Of a stretch of DNA of 43,843 bases, positions 20,620 to 29,675 are shown piece by piece. Each line of letters starts with the position of its first letter. The stretch's first letter is position 1. A program made the position numbers and the translations under genes. Source of the stretch: Roseovarius sp. (GTDB lineage Bacteria; Pseudomonadota; Alphaproteobacteria; Rhodobacterales; Rhodobacteraceae); contig JACIYT010000017.1 in the NCBI GenBank assembly GCA_014359765.1, positions 1 to 43,843 of the forward strand, in the 5' to 3' direction. The notes beneath the pieces were generated by a model that worked only from the letters and a program-made list of their open reading frames with translations, searched no databases and was not told where the DNA came from.

Positions 20620-21135
20620 ATGACCCGGGCCCGGCGCCATGGCTTTCCTCTGGGGGCGCTCCTCTGCCTTGTCCTGCTGTCGGCCTGTGCGCGCGACAGC
20701 GAGGCGGCGCAGCGGGCGCGGCTGGCGGGATGGGTGTCGCTGGGGCAGACTCTTTCGTTCAAGGCGCGGCGCGATTGCGCGGTGGGGGTCTATGCGGTGG
20801 TCACGCCGGCGGTGAAATCGGCGCTTGCGCTGACGCGCAGCGCGCCGGAGATGTCGCGCGCGCTCGCGGCGCGGGGGGCGGCGGCGCTGGTGCTGCCGGG
20901 GCAGGGGGGGGATGCGGCGCTGGTCGCGATCACCAACCACGACCGCGCGACCGGCATGGCGATGCGGCGCACCGCGCTCGAGGCGCGCGCCTGCATGGAT
21001 GCACAGGCCGAGGGGCGGTTTCGCGCGGCGCTCGATCGTCCCGGCACGGTGGTGGCCTGGGACGCGGGCGCGCGCGCGCTCATGCTGATGCGGCCCGACG
21101 AGGGCTGGCTGATGCTGGTCGCAGGGGAGGGCTGA
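20620..21135 (+). CDS. Predicted lipoprotein downstream of pccA
   Basis: A 171-residue predicted lipoprotein with lipobox LSAC (Cys23). The mature domain has three more cysteines (RRDCAVGVY, ARACMDAQ and the lipid-anchored one) and alternating hydrophobic stretches. It follows pccA by four bases, so it is very likely cotranscribed with it. The family was not recognised. It is presumably anchored in the periplasm; any link to propionate metabolism is by position only. Confidence 0.7.
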   Translation: MTRARRHGFPLGALLCLVLLSACARDSEAAQRARLAGWVSLGQTLSFKARRDCAVGVYAVVTPAVKSALALTRSAPEMSRALAARGAAALVLPGQGGDAALVAITNHDRATGMAMRRTALEARACMDAQAEGRFRAALDRPGTVVAWDAGARALMLMRPDEGWLMLVAGEG

Positions 21136-21146
21136 GCAATGGCGGA

Positions 21147-21596
21147 TCAGCTGCGCCCGGGCCGCGCGTCGCGCAATTCCTGCTGGCGCACCGGCAGCTT
21201 GTCGATGGCGCGGGTGATCTCGCGGACGCGCCAGGGGGCGGGTTTGCGCAGGTGGATGAGCCCGTCCTTGCCGATGAGCACGAGGCTGAAGCCGCGCGGG
21301 CGCAGTTGCTGGCGCACCGCCGAGCGCGCCGCCGGGTCGGTATCGGTGATCACCACCACGTCGCGCGCGGCCAGCGCATCGAGCTCCGCGTCGAGATATC
21401 CCATCTGCTCGACGAATCGCGGATCGGCGGGCGTGTCGGCAAAGACGACGAGCGGGCGCTTGCGCCAGAGAAAATCGTTCAGATTGATACCATCCGCCGG
21501 CAGGATGATCGCATCCGGCACGATGTCGCCACTCTCCTGCGCTGTGGCGAAAATGGCCGAAAGGCCAAGGAAAACAAGGGTCAGGATGTGTTTCAT
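21147..21596 (-). CDS. Periplasmic DUF4174 protein
   Basis: A 149-residue exported protein on the strand opposite its neighbours. A signal peptide covers about 1-19 (LTLVFLGLSAIFATAQ). The DUF4174 domain, a thioredoxin-like fold without the CxxC pair, shows PLVVFADTPADPRFVEQM, LIGKDGLIHLRKPAPW and the C-terminal DKLPVRQQELRD, all typical of the family. Start 21596 was taken because a longer frame to 21809 lacks a signal peptide at its N-terminus. Function unknown in the family. It lies between the pccA lipoprotein and the divergent sulfotransferase-like gene. Confidence 0.85.
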   Translation of the reverse strand: MKHILTLVFLGLSAIFATAQESGDIVPDAIILPADGINLNDFLWRKRPLVVFADTPADPRFVEQMGYLDAELDALAARDVVVITDTDPAARSAVRQQLRPRGFSLVLIGKDGLIHLRKPAPWRVREITRAIDKLPVRQQELRDARPGRS

Positions 21597-21765
21597 GGGC
21601 TCTCCACTCCGCCCAGATATAGGCCGCCCGCGCGCCAAAGCGAAGCCCGAATGGAAAACGCGCAACATTTCCCTGCGGTTAACCTCATGCTCACCTGTGT
21701 GCGACAGGCTGGGCCGGGACGCCATGCGCCACCGGGGCGCGGCAAGGCAAGGAACAGGCGCGGCC

Positions 21766-22698
21766 ATGGAGATCATTCTGCACCTCGGGGCGCATCGAAC
21801 CGCCACCACGAGCTTTCAGCACTATGCCCGTGCCAATGCGGGGGGGCGTGCGGCGCAGGGCATCGATGTCTGGGGGCCGGAGATCACGCGCGACGGGCGG
21901 TTCGCGGGCGTGATCCCGCAGGCCGGTGCGCCTGCCACGATGGCGCCGGTGAGGCGCGCGCGCGGGCGCGTCGCGCTGCAGCTCGATCACGCGCGCGCGG
22001 CCGGCACCACGAGGCTTGTCGTCAGCGACGAGAACATGATCGGTGCGGCACGCCACTGTCTGCGCGCGGCGCGGCTCTATCCCGATGCGGGAGAGCGGGT
22101 GGCGCGTTTTGCGCGCGCCCTTGACGGGCGGATCACGCGCGCGGTGCTCTCGATCCGGGAGCCGGGCGCGTGGTGGTCCTCGGCGCTCGCCTATGCGGTG
22201 GCGCGTGGCCATCGTCTGCCGTCACCCGGCGACCACGACCGGCTGGTTTCTGGGCGGCGCTCCTGGCGCGAGGTGATCACGGATATCGCAGCTGCGTTGC
22301 CTGGCATCGATCTGGTGGTTGTGATGCACGAGCATTGTGCCGGTCGCGCCGACCTGCGGCTGCAGGCGATGACAGGTATGGCGGCTCCGCGCCATGCGGC
22401 GCGCATCTGGCTCGGCCGAGCGCCCGATCTGGCGGCGCTGCGCCGCGCGCTCGCGCAGCGCGGCGCTGACGCGGGCCGCCTGCCCGAGGGAGAGGGGCGC
22501 TGGCAGCCCTTCGATGCCGAGCAGCGCGCTGCATTCAGTGAATCTTATGCCGACGATCTGTTCTGGCTTGCGGCCGGGGCGGACGGGCTGGCACGACTGG
22601 CCGAGGAAACCGGGCCGGAGCAGGCGGGGAGACATCCGCCATCCGCCCAGAGGACAAGAGGACAAGACCATGACATCGAAGCACGACATCTGGCGTGA
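21766..22698 (+). CDS. Sulfotransferase-like protein
   Basis: A 310-residue protein. The N-terminal [14 protein letters not shown] matches the 5'-phosphosulfate-binding loop of PAPS-dependent sulfotransferases (H-x-G-x-x-K/R-x-x-T-T-x-x-Q). A 3'-phosphate region is suggested by [16 protein letters not shown]. The acceptor is unknown. AAGGA lies 13 bases before ATG 21766. The 3' end overlaps the mutase gene by 29 bases, so translation of the two may be coupled. The C-terminal 20 or so residues are read from the overlap and look unconstrained. Confidence 0.7.
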   Translation: MEIILHLGAHRTATTSFQHYARANAGGRAAQGIDVWGPEITRDGRFAGVIPQAGAPATMAPVRRARGRVALQLDHARAAGTTRLVVSDENMIGAARHCLRAARLYPDAGERVARFARALDGRITRAVLSIREPGAWWSSALAYAVARGHRLPSPGDHDRLVSGRRSWREVITDIAAALPGIDLVVVMHEHCAGRADLRLQAMTGMAAPRHAARIWLGRAPDLAALRRALAQRGADAGRLPEGEGRWQPFDAEQRAAFSESYADDLFWLAAGADGLARLAEETGPEQAGRHPPSAQRTRGQDHDIEARHLA

Positions 22699-24799
22699 GC
22701 TGGCCCGCAAGGAGCTCAGGGGGCGCGCGCCCGAGGATCTCACCTGGCACACGCTCGAGGGGATCGCGGTGCGCCCGCTCTATCTCGAGGAGGATGTGGA
22801 GGGGCTGCCGCATCTGGGCAGCCTGCCGGGTGAGCCGCCATTCGTGCGGGGCGTCAAGGCCACCATGTATGCCGGCCGCCCCTGGACGATCCGGCAATAT
22901 GCGGGTTTTTCCACGGCGGAGGAATCGAACGCCTTCTACCGCCGCAACCTGGCGGCCGGACAACAGGGCGTTTCCGTGGCCTTCGACCTGGCCACCCATC
23001 GCGGCTATGACAGCGACCACCCCCGCGTCGAGGGCGATGTCGGCAAGGCGGGCGTGGCCATCGACAGCGTGGAGGACATGAAGATCCTCTTCGACGGCAT
23101 CCCGCTCGACAAGGTGTCGGTCTCGATGACGATGAACGGCGCGGTGATCCCGGTTCTGGCCTCCTTCATCGTCGCGGGCGAGGAGCAGGGCCACGACAAG
23201 GCGCTCCTGTCGGGGACCATCCAGAACGATATCCTCAAGGAGTTCATGGTCCGCAACACCTATATCTACCCGCCCGCGCCGTCGATGCGGATCGTGTCGG
23301 ACATCATCGCCTATACCGCCGACAACATGCCGAAATTCAACTCGATCTCGATTTCGGGCTACCACATGCAGGAGGCGGGCGCGAACCTCGTGCAGGAGCT
23401 GGCCTATACGCTGGCGGATGGGCGCGAATATGTGCGCGCGGCGATCGCGGCGGGGATGGATGTGGACCGCTTCGCGCCGCGGCTGTCATTCTTCTTTGCC
23501 ATCGGGATGAATTTCTTCATGGAAGCGGCCAAGCTGCGCGCCGCGCGCCTGCTCTGGCACCGGATCATGACCGAATTCGGCGCGAAGGACGAGAAATCCA
23601 GGATGCTGCGCACCCATTGCCAGACCTCGGGCGTGAGCCTGCAGGAGCAGGACCCCTATAACAACGTGATCCGCACCGCCTATGAGGCGATGAGCGCGGT
23701 TCTGGGCGGCACGCAGTCGCTCCATACCAACGCGCTCGACGAGGCGATCGCGCTGCCCACCGATTTCTCGGCCCGGATCGCGCGCAACACGCAGCTGATC
23801 TTGCAGGAAGAAACCGGCGTGACCAATGTGGTCGATCCGCTCGCGGGCTCCTACTATGTCGAGAGCCTCACGCATGAGCTGGCCGAGAAGGCCTGGGCGC
23901 TCATCGAGGAGGTCGAGGCGATGGGCGGCATGACCAAGGCCGTCGAGAGCGGGATGCCCAAGCTGCGCATCGAGGAGACGGCGGCGACGCGGCAGGCGAT
24001 GATCGACCGCGGCGAGGAGGTGATCGTCGGCGTCAACAAGTATCGCAAGGACAAGGAGGACCCGATCGACATTCTCGATGTCGATAACGTCAAGGTCCGC
24101 GAGGCCCAGATCGCCCGGCTGGAGCGCATCCGGGCCACCCGCGACGCGGCGGCCTGCGAGGCCGCGCTCGATGAACTGACCCGCCGCGCGCGTGAGGGCG
24201 GCAATCTTCTGGAGGCGGCGGTCGAGGCCGCGCGCGCCCGCGCCACTGTGGGGGAAATCAGCATGGCACTGGAAAAGGAATTCGGCCGGCACCGCGCCGA
24301 GGTGCGCACCCTCGCCGGCGTCTATGGTGCCGCCTATGAGGGCGACGAGGGCTTTGCCGCGATCCAGCGCGATGTCGAGGCCTTCGCCGAGGAACAGGGG
24401 CGGCGGCCGCGGATGCTGGTCGTCAAGATGGGCCAGGACGGGCATGACCGGGGGGCCAAGGTGATCGCCACGGCCTTCGCCGATATCGGTTTCGATGTCG
24501 ATGTGGGCCCGCTCTTCCAGACGCCCGAGGAGGCGGCGCAGGACGCCATCGACAACGACGTGCATGTGGTGGGGATCTCCAGCCAGGCGGCCGGTCACAA
24601 GACGCTCGCGCCCAAGCTCATCGCCGCGCTGGCCGAACGGGGCGCCGGCGATATCCTCGTGATCTGCGGCGGGGTGATTCCGCAGCAGGATTACGATTTC
24701 CTGAAGAAGGCCGGTGTGAAGGCGATCTTTGGACCCGGCACCAACATCCCCGAGGCGGCGCGCGAAATCCTCGCGCTCATCCGCGCGGCGCGCGCATAG
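22670..24799 (+). CDS. scpA: Methylmalonyl-CoA mutase, adenosylcobalamin-dependent
   Basis: A 709-residue mutase that interconverts (R)-methylmalonyl-CoA and succinyl-CoA. The N-terminal barrel (about 1-520) includes [50 protein letters not shown] and [14 protein letters not shown]. The C-terminal cobalamin domain has DGHDRG (590-595, lower ligand H592), SSQAAGH and CGGVIPQQD. It is a single-chain homodimer type. Two tandem AGGACAAG units (22651-22666) supply the ribosome binding site. With PccA and PccB it completes entry of propionyl-CoA to the TCA cycle; the epimerase needed between them is not in this window. The symbol mcm is also used. Confidence 0.95.
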   Translation: MTSKHDIWRELARKELRGRAPEDLTWHTLEGIAVRPLYLEEDVEGLPHLGSLPGEPPFVRGVKATMYAGRPWTIRQYAGFSTAEESNAFYRRNLAAGQQGVSVAFDLATHRGYDSDHPRVEGDVGKAGVAIDSVEDMKILFDGIPLDKVSVSMTMNGAVIPVLASFIVAGEEQGHDKALLSGTIQNDILKEFMVRNTYIYPPAPSMRIVSDIIAYTADNMPKFNSISISGYHMQEAGANLVQELAYTLADGREYVRAAIAAGMDVDRFAPRLSFFFAIGMNFFMEAAKLRAARLLWHRIMTEFGAKDEKSRMLRTHCQTSGVSLQEQDPYNNVIRTAYEAMSAVLGGTQSLHTNALDEAIALPTDFSARIARNTQLILQEETGVTNVVDPLAGSYYVESLTHELAEKAWALIEEVEAMGGMTKAVESGMPKLRIEETAATRQAMIDRGEEVIVGVNKYRKDKEDPIDILDVDNVKVREAQIARLERIRATRDAAACEAALDELTRRAREGGNLLEAAVEAARARATVGEISMALEKEFGRHRAEVRTLAGVYGAAYEGDEGFAAIQRDVEAFAEEQGRRPRMLVVKMGQDGHDRGAKVIATAFADIGFDVDVGPLFQTPEEAAQDAIDNDVHVVGISSQAAGHKTLAPKLIAALAERGAGDILVICGGVIPQQDYDFLKKAGVKAIFGPGTNIPEAAREILALIRAARA

Positions 24800-24858
24800 T
24801 GATCGAAGGCGGGGCCGGGGCCGGTCGGGAGCTGCGCGAACATGCGGCATCGACAAGT

Positions 24859-24900
24859 CAGGGCGTGTCGCGTGGCCGCGGATGAATGCGACACGCCCTG
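24859..24900. terminator. Perfect 13-bp inverted repeat between convergent genes
   Basis: CAGGGCGTGTCGC (24859-24871) pairs exactly with GCGACACGCCCTG (24888-24900) over a 16-base loop. It lies between the mutase stop (24799) and the convergent dehydrogenase stop (24916), which suits a bidirectional terminator. No T-run follows on either strand. Confidence 0.6.
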
Positions 24901-24915
24901 GCGCGGCTTCGGGGC

Positions 24916-25998
24916 TCAGAAGACGATCACGTTGCGGCGCGCGGCGCCGGTGTTCGTGTCGGCGATCGCCTCGTTGATCTGGTCGAGCCGCCAGCGGCCC
25001 GAGATCAGCTCGTCGAGCTTGAGCCGCCCCTGGGTGTAGAGATCGACCATCCAGGGGATGTCGCGGCAGATCACCGCCTCGCCCATCATCGCGCCGATCA
25101 TGGACTGACCGGCAGCGGCAAAATTGACCGCCTCATAGCGGCTCTCGGCGCCGCTATGGGGCATTCCGACCATGATCATCCGCCCGCCCCCCGCGAGATA
25201 GCGTGGCGCCTCGTCATAGGCGCGGGCCGAGCCGACGGTCACGAGGACCGCATCGGCCCCCCGCCCCATCGCCTGTTTCGCGGCGCGCCACGGCTTCGGG
25301 GCGGTGGCCAGAACCCCGTCGGTGGCGCCAAACTCGCGCGCGACCGCGAGCTTGGCCTCGCTCATGTCCACCGCGACGATGCGGCGCGCACCGGCGATGC
25401 GCGCCCCCTGGATGGCGTTGAGGCCGACGCCGCCCGCCCCGATCACCACCACGTCCTGCCCCGCGCGCACCCGGGCGGCATTGACCACCGAGCCGACCCC
25501 CGTCACCACGCTGCAGGCCAGCAGCGCGGCGGCGGCAAGGTCGATCCCGGCGGGGATCTTCACCACCTGGCTGTGATGGACCACCACCGCCTCGGCAAAG
25601 GCGCCGCAGGCCAGCCCCTGGTTCAACATGCCGCCGCCCGGCAGCGAGAGCGGCCCGTGATCGCCGTCATGGGGCGTCTCGCAGCCGGTGGGGCGGCCCG
25701 TGGCGCAGGACGGGCACTGTCCGCAGGCGCGGATCAGCGTGACGACGACCGGATCGCCGATGGCAAGGCCGGTGGTGCCGGGGCCGAGGGCGGTGACGCG
25801 CCCCGCCGCCTCGTGGCCATAGACGGCCGGCAGCGACCCGCCCCAGCCGCCCTCGGCATAGGTGATGTCCGAATGGCAGACCGCCACCGCGCCGATCCTG
25901 ACCTCGACCTCGCTCGCCTGCGGCGCCCGCAGGCACACGTCCTCGATGCTCAGGGGCGCGCCGAATTCACGGCAGACTGCGGCCTTGATGGTTCTCAT
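24916..25998 (-). CDS. Zinc-dependent alcohol dehydrogenase (MDR superfamily)
   Basis: A 360-residue medium-chain dehydrogenase. Catalytic zinc ligands are C41 and H62-E63 (CHSD, GHEAAG) with a further Cys near 161. Structural zinc ligands are C92, C95, C98 and C106. The cofactor loop GAGGVG (about 187) and the acidic residue after the next strand (AVDMSEAK) favour NAD+. It resembles class III-type alcohol dehydrogenases acting on primary alcohols or S-hydroxymethyl thiols; the substrate is uncertain. GGGAGG precedes the ATG. It is the last gene of the minus-strand block, 91 bases after the PcaD-like gene. Confidence 0.9.
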   Translation of the reverse strand: MRTIKAAVCREFGAPLSIEDVCLRAPQASEVEVRIGAVAVCHSDITYAEGGWGGSLPAVYGHEAAGRVTALGPGTTGLAIGDPVVVTLIRACGQCPSCATGRPTGCETPHDGDHGPLSLPGGGMLNQGLACGAFAEAVVVHHSQVVKIPAGIDLAAAALLACSVVTGVGSVVNAARVRAGQDVVVIGAGGVGLNAIQGARIAGARRIVAVDMSEAKLAVAREFGATDGVLATAPKPWRAAKQAMGRGADAVLVTVGSARAYDEAPRYLAGGGRMIMVGMPHSGAESRYEAVNFAAAGQSMIGAMMGEAVICRDIPWMVDLYTQGRLKLDELISGRWRLDQINEAIADTNTGAARRNVIVF

Positions 25999-26089
25999 GA
26001 AATCCTCCCTCGATTTTCTTCAGGGAATGGGAATTCGAGGCCCGGTGCAAGGGAGATGTTGCCCCGGGGGGGATGATGCGCGGCGGCGC

Positions 26090-26896
26090 TCAGCCCGGCG
26101 GCGCGCTCAGATGCCCCGTGGCGGCGAGGAATTCGGCGAGGCAGGCGGCGTAAGCCTCGGGAGCGTCGATGGGCGGCACATGGCCGGTGCCGCGCAGCAG
26201 GCGGAACTGTGATCCGGGGATGAGGTCGATGGTTTCGCGCACCAGGTCGGGGGGCGTGGAGCCGTCCTCGGAGCCCGCGATGCCGAGCGCGGGCAGGCGC
26301 AGCCCGGCGGTGGTGGTGTAGAAATCGGTGCCCGCGATGGCGGCGGCGCAGCCGGCATAGCCCTCGGGGTCATGGGCGCAGAGGTGCTCATACCAGGGCC
26401 GGTGATGGCCCGCCGCCACATAGGCGCGCGGGAACCAGCGGGTGCAGGAGGCGGCGGCCAGCTCCGCCATGCCGCCGGGGCGGCGGGCGGTGGCGATGCG
26501 CTCGGCCCAGATTTCGGGCGTGGCGATCTTGGCACCGGTATTCGACAGCACCAGCGCGCGAATGAGGCCAGGGCGCTTGACCGCGAGGCCCTGCGCCACC
26601 ATGCCGCCGATGGAAAGGCCCACGAACATCGCATCGCGGACGCCCAGATGATCCATCAGCCGCTCGGCATCGCGGATGAGCGCGCCCATCGTGTAGGGCG
26701 CGGGCGGGGTGGAGGATTGCCCATGCCCGCGCGCGTCATAGCGGATGACACGCAGGCCCTCGGGCAGCAGCGGCAGGATCTTGTCCCAGAGAGCCGTGCC
26801 GGTGCCGAGCGCATGGGCGAGCACGATGGCGGGCCCCGAGGGCGTGCCCTCGTCGAGATAATGCAGCGTCACGTCGTCGAATTGCGCGAATGGCAT
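26090..26896 (-). CDS. Alpha/beta hydrolase, 3-oxoadipate enol-lactonase (PcaD)-like
   Basis: A 268-residue alpha/beta hydrolase. The nucleophile elbow is GLSIGG (S95), the oxyanion region is HALGTGTALWD, and the catalytic His lies in GTGHVPPIDAP. The sequence order and RYDARGHGQSS resemble PcaD, which opens 3-oxoadipate enol-lactone. No other protocatechuate-pathway gene is near, so another lactone or ester is equally possible. It starts five bases after the dehydratase stop and is thus part of the same transcript. Confidence 0.8.
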   Translation of the reverse strand: MPFAQFDDVTLHYLDEGTPSGPAIVLAHALGTGTALWDKILPLLPEGLRVIRYDARGHGQSSTPPAPYTMGALIRDAERLMDHLGVRDAMFVGLSIGGMVAQGLAVKRPGLIRALVLSNTGAKIATPEIWAERIATARRPGGMAELAAASCTRWFPRAYVAAGHHRPWYEHLCAHDPEGYAGCAAAIAGTDFYTTTAGLRLPALGIAGSEDGSTPPDLVRETIDLIPGSQFRLLRGTGHVPPIDAPEAYAACLAEFLAATGHLSAPPG

Positions 26897-26901
26897 GGGG
26901 A

Positions 26902-27876
26902 TCAGTCCAGCAGGCCAAGGGCGGTGCGGAAGGTGGCGGCATCGACATTGCCGCCCGAGATGGTGACGATGACCGCCTCGCCCTCGATCTCGGCCCCGTG
27001 AAAGAGGGCGGCGGCCAGCGCCACCGCGCCGCCGGGTTCGGCCACCAGCTTCAGCCGCTGAAAGGCATGGGCCATGGCGCGCAGGGCCTCATCCTCGGTG
27101 ACGACGATGCCGGGACCGCAGAGCCGGGACATGATTGGGAAGGTGAGATTGCCGGGCTGTGGGGTGATGATCGCATCGCAGAGGCTGCCCGAAAGGCGCG
27201 TGTTGCGCTCGATCCGGCCCGAGGCCAGCGAGCGGGCCGTATCGTCGAAGCCCTCGGGCTCGACGGGGCGGGCGCGCAGGCCCGGCGCATCCGCCTCGAG
27301 CGCAAGGGCGATGCCCGAGGTCAGCCCGCCGCCGCCGCAGCAGACCAGCACATCGGCGTGCGCGATCCCGAGGGCGCGGGCATCCTCGGCGATTTCCAGC
27401 CCCACGGTGCCCTGTCCCGCGATGACCTGCGGCTCGTCGAAGGGTCTGATGAGCGTGAGGCCCCGCTCGGCCGAAAGCGCCGCGCCGATGGCGTCGCGGT
27501 CCTCGGTGGCACGGTCGTAGAGCACCACCTCGGCACCGAGTGCGGAGGTGTTGTCGATCTTGAGGCGCGGCGCGTCGGCGGGCATGACGATGACGCAGGG
27601 CACGCCGAATTCGCGCGCCGCGAGCGCCACGCCCTGCGCATGGTTGCCCGACGAAAAGGCGATGACGCCGCGCGCGCGGGTGTCGGGGTCGAGCGCGGAG
27701 AGGGCCGAGCGCCCGCCGCGATACTTGAAGCTGCCGGTATGCTGGAGGCATTCGGGTTTGACGAAGACGCGCCGCCCGGCGATCTCGTCGAGGAAGGGCG
27801 AGGAGAGGAGCGGCGTGCGCCGCGCGTGCCCCTCAAGACGGGCGGCTGCGGCGCGGATGAGGGCGATATCGCTCAT
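26902..27876 (-). CDS. PLP-dependent serine/threonine dehydratase family enzyme
   Basis: A 324-residue fold-type II PLP enzyme. The Schiff-base lysine is K51 in GSFKYRGG, the substrate loop is SSGNHAQG and the phosphate-binding glycine loop is CGGGGLTSG. There is no C-terminal ACT regulatory domain, so it fits catabolic dehydratases or racemase-like members. Likely reactions are deamination of threonine, serine or a hydroxylated analogue such as 3-hydroxyaspartate; the sequence does not choose. Start 27876 overlaps the preceding hydrolase stop by four bases. Deamination of threonine would give 2-oxobutyrate, a propionyl-CoA precursor (inference). Confidence 0.88.
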   Translation of the reverse strand: MSDIALIRAAAARLEGHARRTPLLSSPFLDEIAGRRVFVKPECLQHTGSFKYRGGRSALSALDPDTRARGVIAFSSGNHAQGVALAAREFGVPCVIVMPADAPRLKIDNTSALGAEVVLYDRATEDRDAIGAALSAERGLTLIRPFDEPQVIAGQGTVGLEIAEDARALGIAHADVLVCCGGGGLTSGIALALEADAPGLRARPVEPEGFDDTARSLASGRIERNTRLSGSLCDAIITPQPGNLTFPIMSRLCGPGIVVTEDEALRAMAHAFQRLKLVAEPGGAVALAAALFHGAEIEGEAVIVTISGGNVDAATFRTALGLLD

Positions 27877-28706
27877 GTGGCGCGCTCCAGCAGGGCATGA
27901 ATGGCGGCAAGCGCCTGAGGCTCGTCGAGAAAGGGGACATGGCCCCGGTCGGGCACGGTGGTGGCGATGAGGCCGGGATGGCGGGCCTGCATCGCGGCCA
28001 GCGTCCCGGACGAGAGCAGGTCGGAATTCGCCCCGCGCAGCACCGCCAGCGGCACGGCGCGCAGCGCGTCGAACATCTGCCACAGATCGGGGCCGTCGCC
28101 CGCCTCCGCCTGGGCGATCAGCGCGTCGCGCAGCCGCGCGTCATAGCGCAGCGCGAGGCCACCGCCGGGAATCTCTGAAAACATCGCCTCGGCCTGCGCG
28201 CGCCAGCGGGCGAGCGGCACGCCGGGAAAGGCATCGGCATGGACATGGGCGAGGGCCGCGGCGCAGGTGTCGAGATCGGGCAGGTCGGGCGGCTTGCCCA
28301 CGTAATCCATGATCCGCGCGAGCCCCCCGGCGGCGATCTCGGGGCCGATATCGTTGAGCACCACGCCCGACAGGCGACCGGGATGGTCATGGGCCATGAC
28401 CATCGCCACCAGCCCCCCGCGCGAGGTGCCGATGAGGGTCACGCGCTCGAGGCCGAGATGGTCGAGGAGTTCCACCGCGTCCTGCGCCTCGCGCGGGATG
28501 TTGTAGCTCATCGGGTCGGGGGCATGATCGGACTGCCCGCGCCCGCGATAATCGAGCCGGATTACGCGATGGCCCACCAGATGCGGCAGCAGGAACGCGA
28601 AATCGGCGCTGTTGCGGGTGAGCCCGGCGAGGCAGAGCACGGGCGCGCCGCTTCCTTCATCCTCGTAATGCAGCGACAGCCCGTCCGAGGTGACAAACCG
28701 CGCCAT
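27873..28706 (-). CDS. Alpha/beta hydrolase
   Basis: A 277-residue alpha/beta hydrolase. The nucleophile elbow is GTSRGG (S95), the oxyanion segment is CLAGLTRNSADF, and the catalytic His lies in VPDRGHVPFLDEP. RLDYRGRGQSDHAPDPMSYNIPRE is typical of esterase or epoxide-hydrolase-like members. The substrate is unknown. Its start shares one base with the stop of the haloacid dehalogenase gene (TGATG), and its stop overlaps the dehydratase start by four bases, so the three are translationally coupled. Start 28706 has family-like N-terminal sequence; longer frames do not. Confidence 0.85.
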   Translation of the reverse strand: MARFVTSDGLSLHYEDEGSGAPVLCLAGLTRNSADFAFLLPHLVGHRVIRLDYRGRGQSDHAPDPMSYNIPREAQDAVELLDHLGLERVTLIGTSRGGLVAMVMAHDHPGRLSGVVLNDIGPEIAAGGLARIMDYVGKPPDLPDLDTCAAALAHVHADAFPGVPLARWRAQAEAMFSEIPGGGLALRYDARLRDALIAQAEAGDGPDLWQMFDALRAVPLAVLRGANSDLLSSGTLAAMQARHPGLIATTVPDRGHVPFLDEPQALAAIHALLERAT

Positions 28707-29392
28707 CACGCGCCCGCCAGCGCCGGAATGCCGGTGAGATCGCGCAATTGCCGCTCGGGCGCGGCGGGCAGGCGATCGACCGGATCGCCCGCGCGGTTGA
28801 CCCACACGGTCCGAAAGCCATAGCCCGCCGCGGCGCAGGCATCCCAGCCGTTGGAGGAGACAAAGAGCACCTCCCCCGGCGCGCAGCCGAAGCGCTGGCC
28901 GACAAGGTCATAGACCTCGCGGGCGGGCTTGTAGATGCCGACGCTCTCGACCGAGAGCACATCGTCGAGCAGATCGCCGATCCCCGCCGAGCGCACCGCG
29001 CCGTCGAGCATGTCGGGCGCGCCATTGGACAGGATCGCCGTCCGCTTGCCCGCCGCCTTGAGCGCGGTCAGCATGTCGGGCACCTCGGGAAAGGCGGCCA
29101 GTTCCCAGTAGAGTTGCAGCAGCCGCTCGCGCAGCGCGCTATCCTCATGCAGCCCCTCGGATTCGAGCGCCCAGTCGAGCCCGTCCTGCGTGACCTGCCA
29201 GAAGCCGATATGTTCGCCCATCACCGCGCGCAGCCAGGTATATTGCAACTGCTTGAGGCGCCATTTCTCGGCGATGGCGGGCCAGTGGCGGGCAAAGCTC
29301 TCGCGGCCCGGCTCGGCGGCGGCGCTGCGCGCGGCGGCGGCCACGTCAAAGAGCGTGCCATAGGCGTCGAAGATGCAGGTGGTGATCGGCAT
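28706..29392 (-). CDS. L-2-haloacid dehalogenase (HAD type II)
   Basis: A 228-residue HAD hydrolase of the L-2-haloacid dehalogenase subgroup, which replaces the halogen of L-2-haloacids with hydroxyl, giving D-2-hydroxyacids. Motif I is FDAYGTLFD with nucleophile D9. KQLQYTWLRAVMG carries the halide-binding Arg, LSNG supplies Ser/Asn, YKP carries the Lys, and SSNGWDACAAAGYG carries the Ser/Asn/Asp set specific to true haloacid dehalogenases. All expected residues are present. It is the first gene of the minus-strand operon and is divergent from the IclR gene. The natural substrate may differ. Confidence 0.9.
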   Translation of the reverse strand: MPITTCIFDAYGTLFDVAAAARSAAAEPGRESFARHWPAIAEKWRLKQLQYTWLRAVMGEHIGFWQVTQDGLDWALESEGLHEDSALRERLLQLYWELAAFPEVPDMLTALKAAGKRTAILSNGAPDMLDGAVRSAGIGDLLDDVLSVESVGIYKPAREVYDLVGQRFGCAPGEVLFVSSNGWDACAAAGYGFRTVWVNRAGDPVDRLPAAPERQLRDLTGIPALAGA

Positions 29393-29520
29393 GGCGCGTC
29401 TCCCTCGTTGCGTGTCGCGGCGCGAGACTGGCACGGATGGGCCGCCGGGGAAAGGGGCGGTGGATCGCCTGCGGATCACACATATATGTCATTTGCGGCG
29501 CGCCCGGTCCCGGGCGGCTC

Positions 29521-29589
29521 TTGAACGGAGTTTCGGTCTTGAACGGGGCCCACGGCCTGTTAGCCTGACTGATGAAACAGAGGTTCATC
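29521..29589 (+). promoter_or_regulatory. Putative promoter and operator ahead of the IclR gene
   Basis: TTGAACGG occurs at 29521 and again at 29539, 18 bases apart. The second TTGAAC (29539-29544) is followed after 16 bases by TAGCCT (29561-29566), a plausible -35/-10 pair. GATGAA (29571-29576) and TTCATC (29584-29589) form an inverted repeat just downstream, a possible IclR operator. The remainder of 29393-29675 shows no gene. Confidence 0.4.
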
Positions 29590-29675
29590 CTGTGAAACGA
29601 CAGGGGGCCATGGATCATGCCACGGCCCCGGAGATGCGCCGGAAAGCCCGGGCAGGTCGATTTCGAGAGGGTTGC

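Noticed and set aside
26090..26896. Protocatechuate pathway gene pcaD
   Set aside because: Sequence resemblance is fair, but no other pca gene is nearby; only a PcaD-like label is justified.
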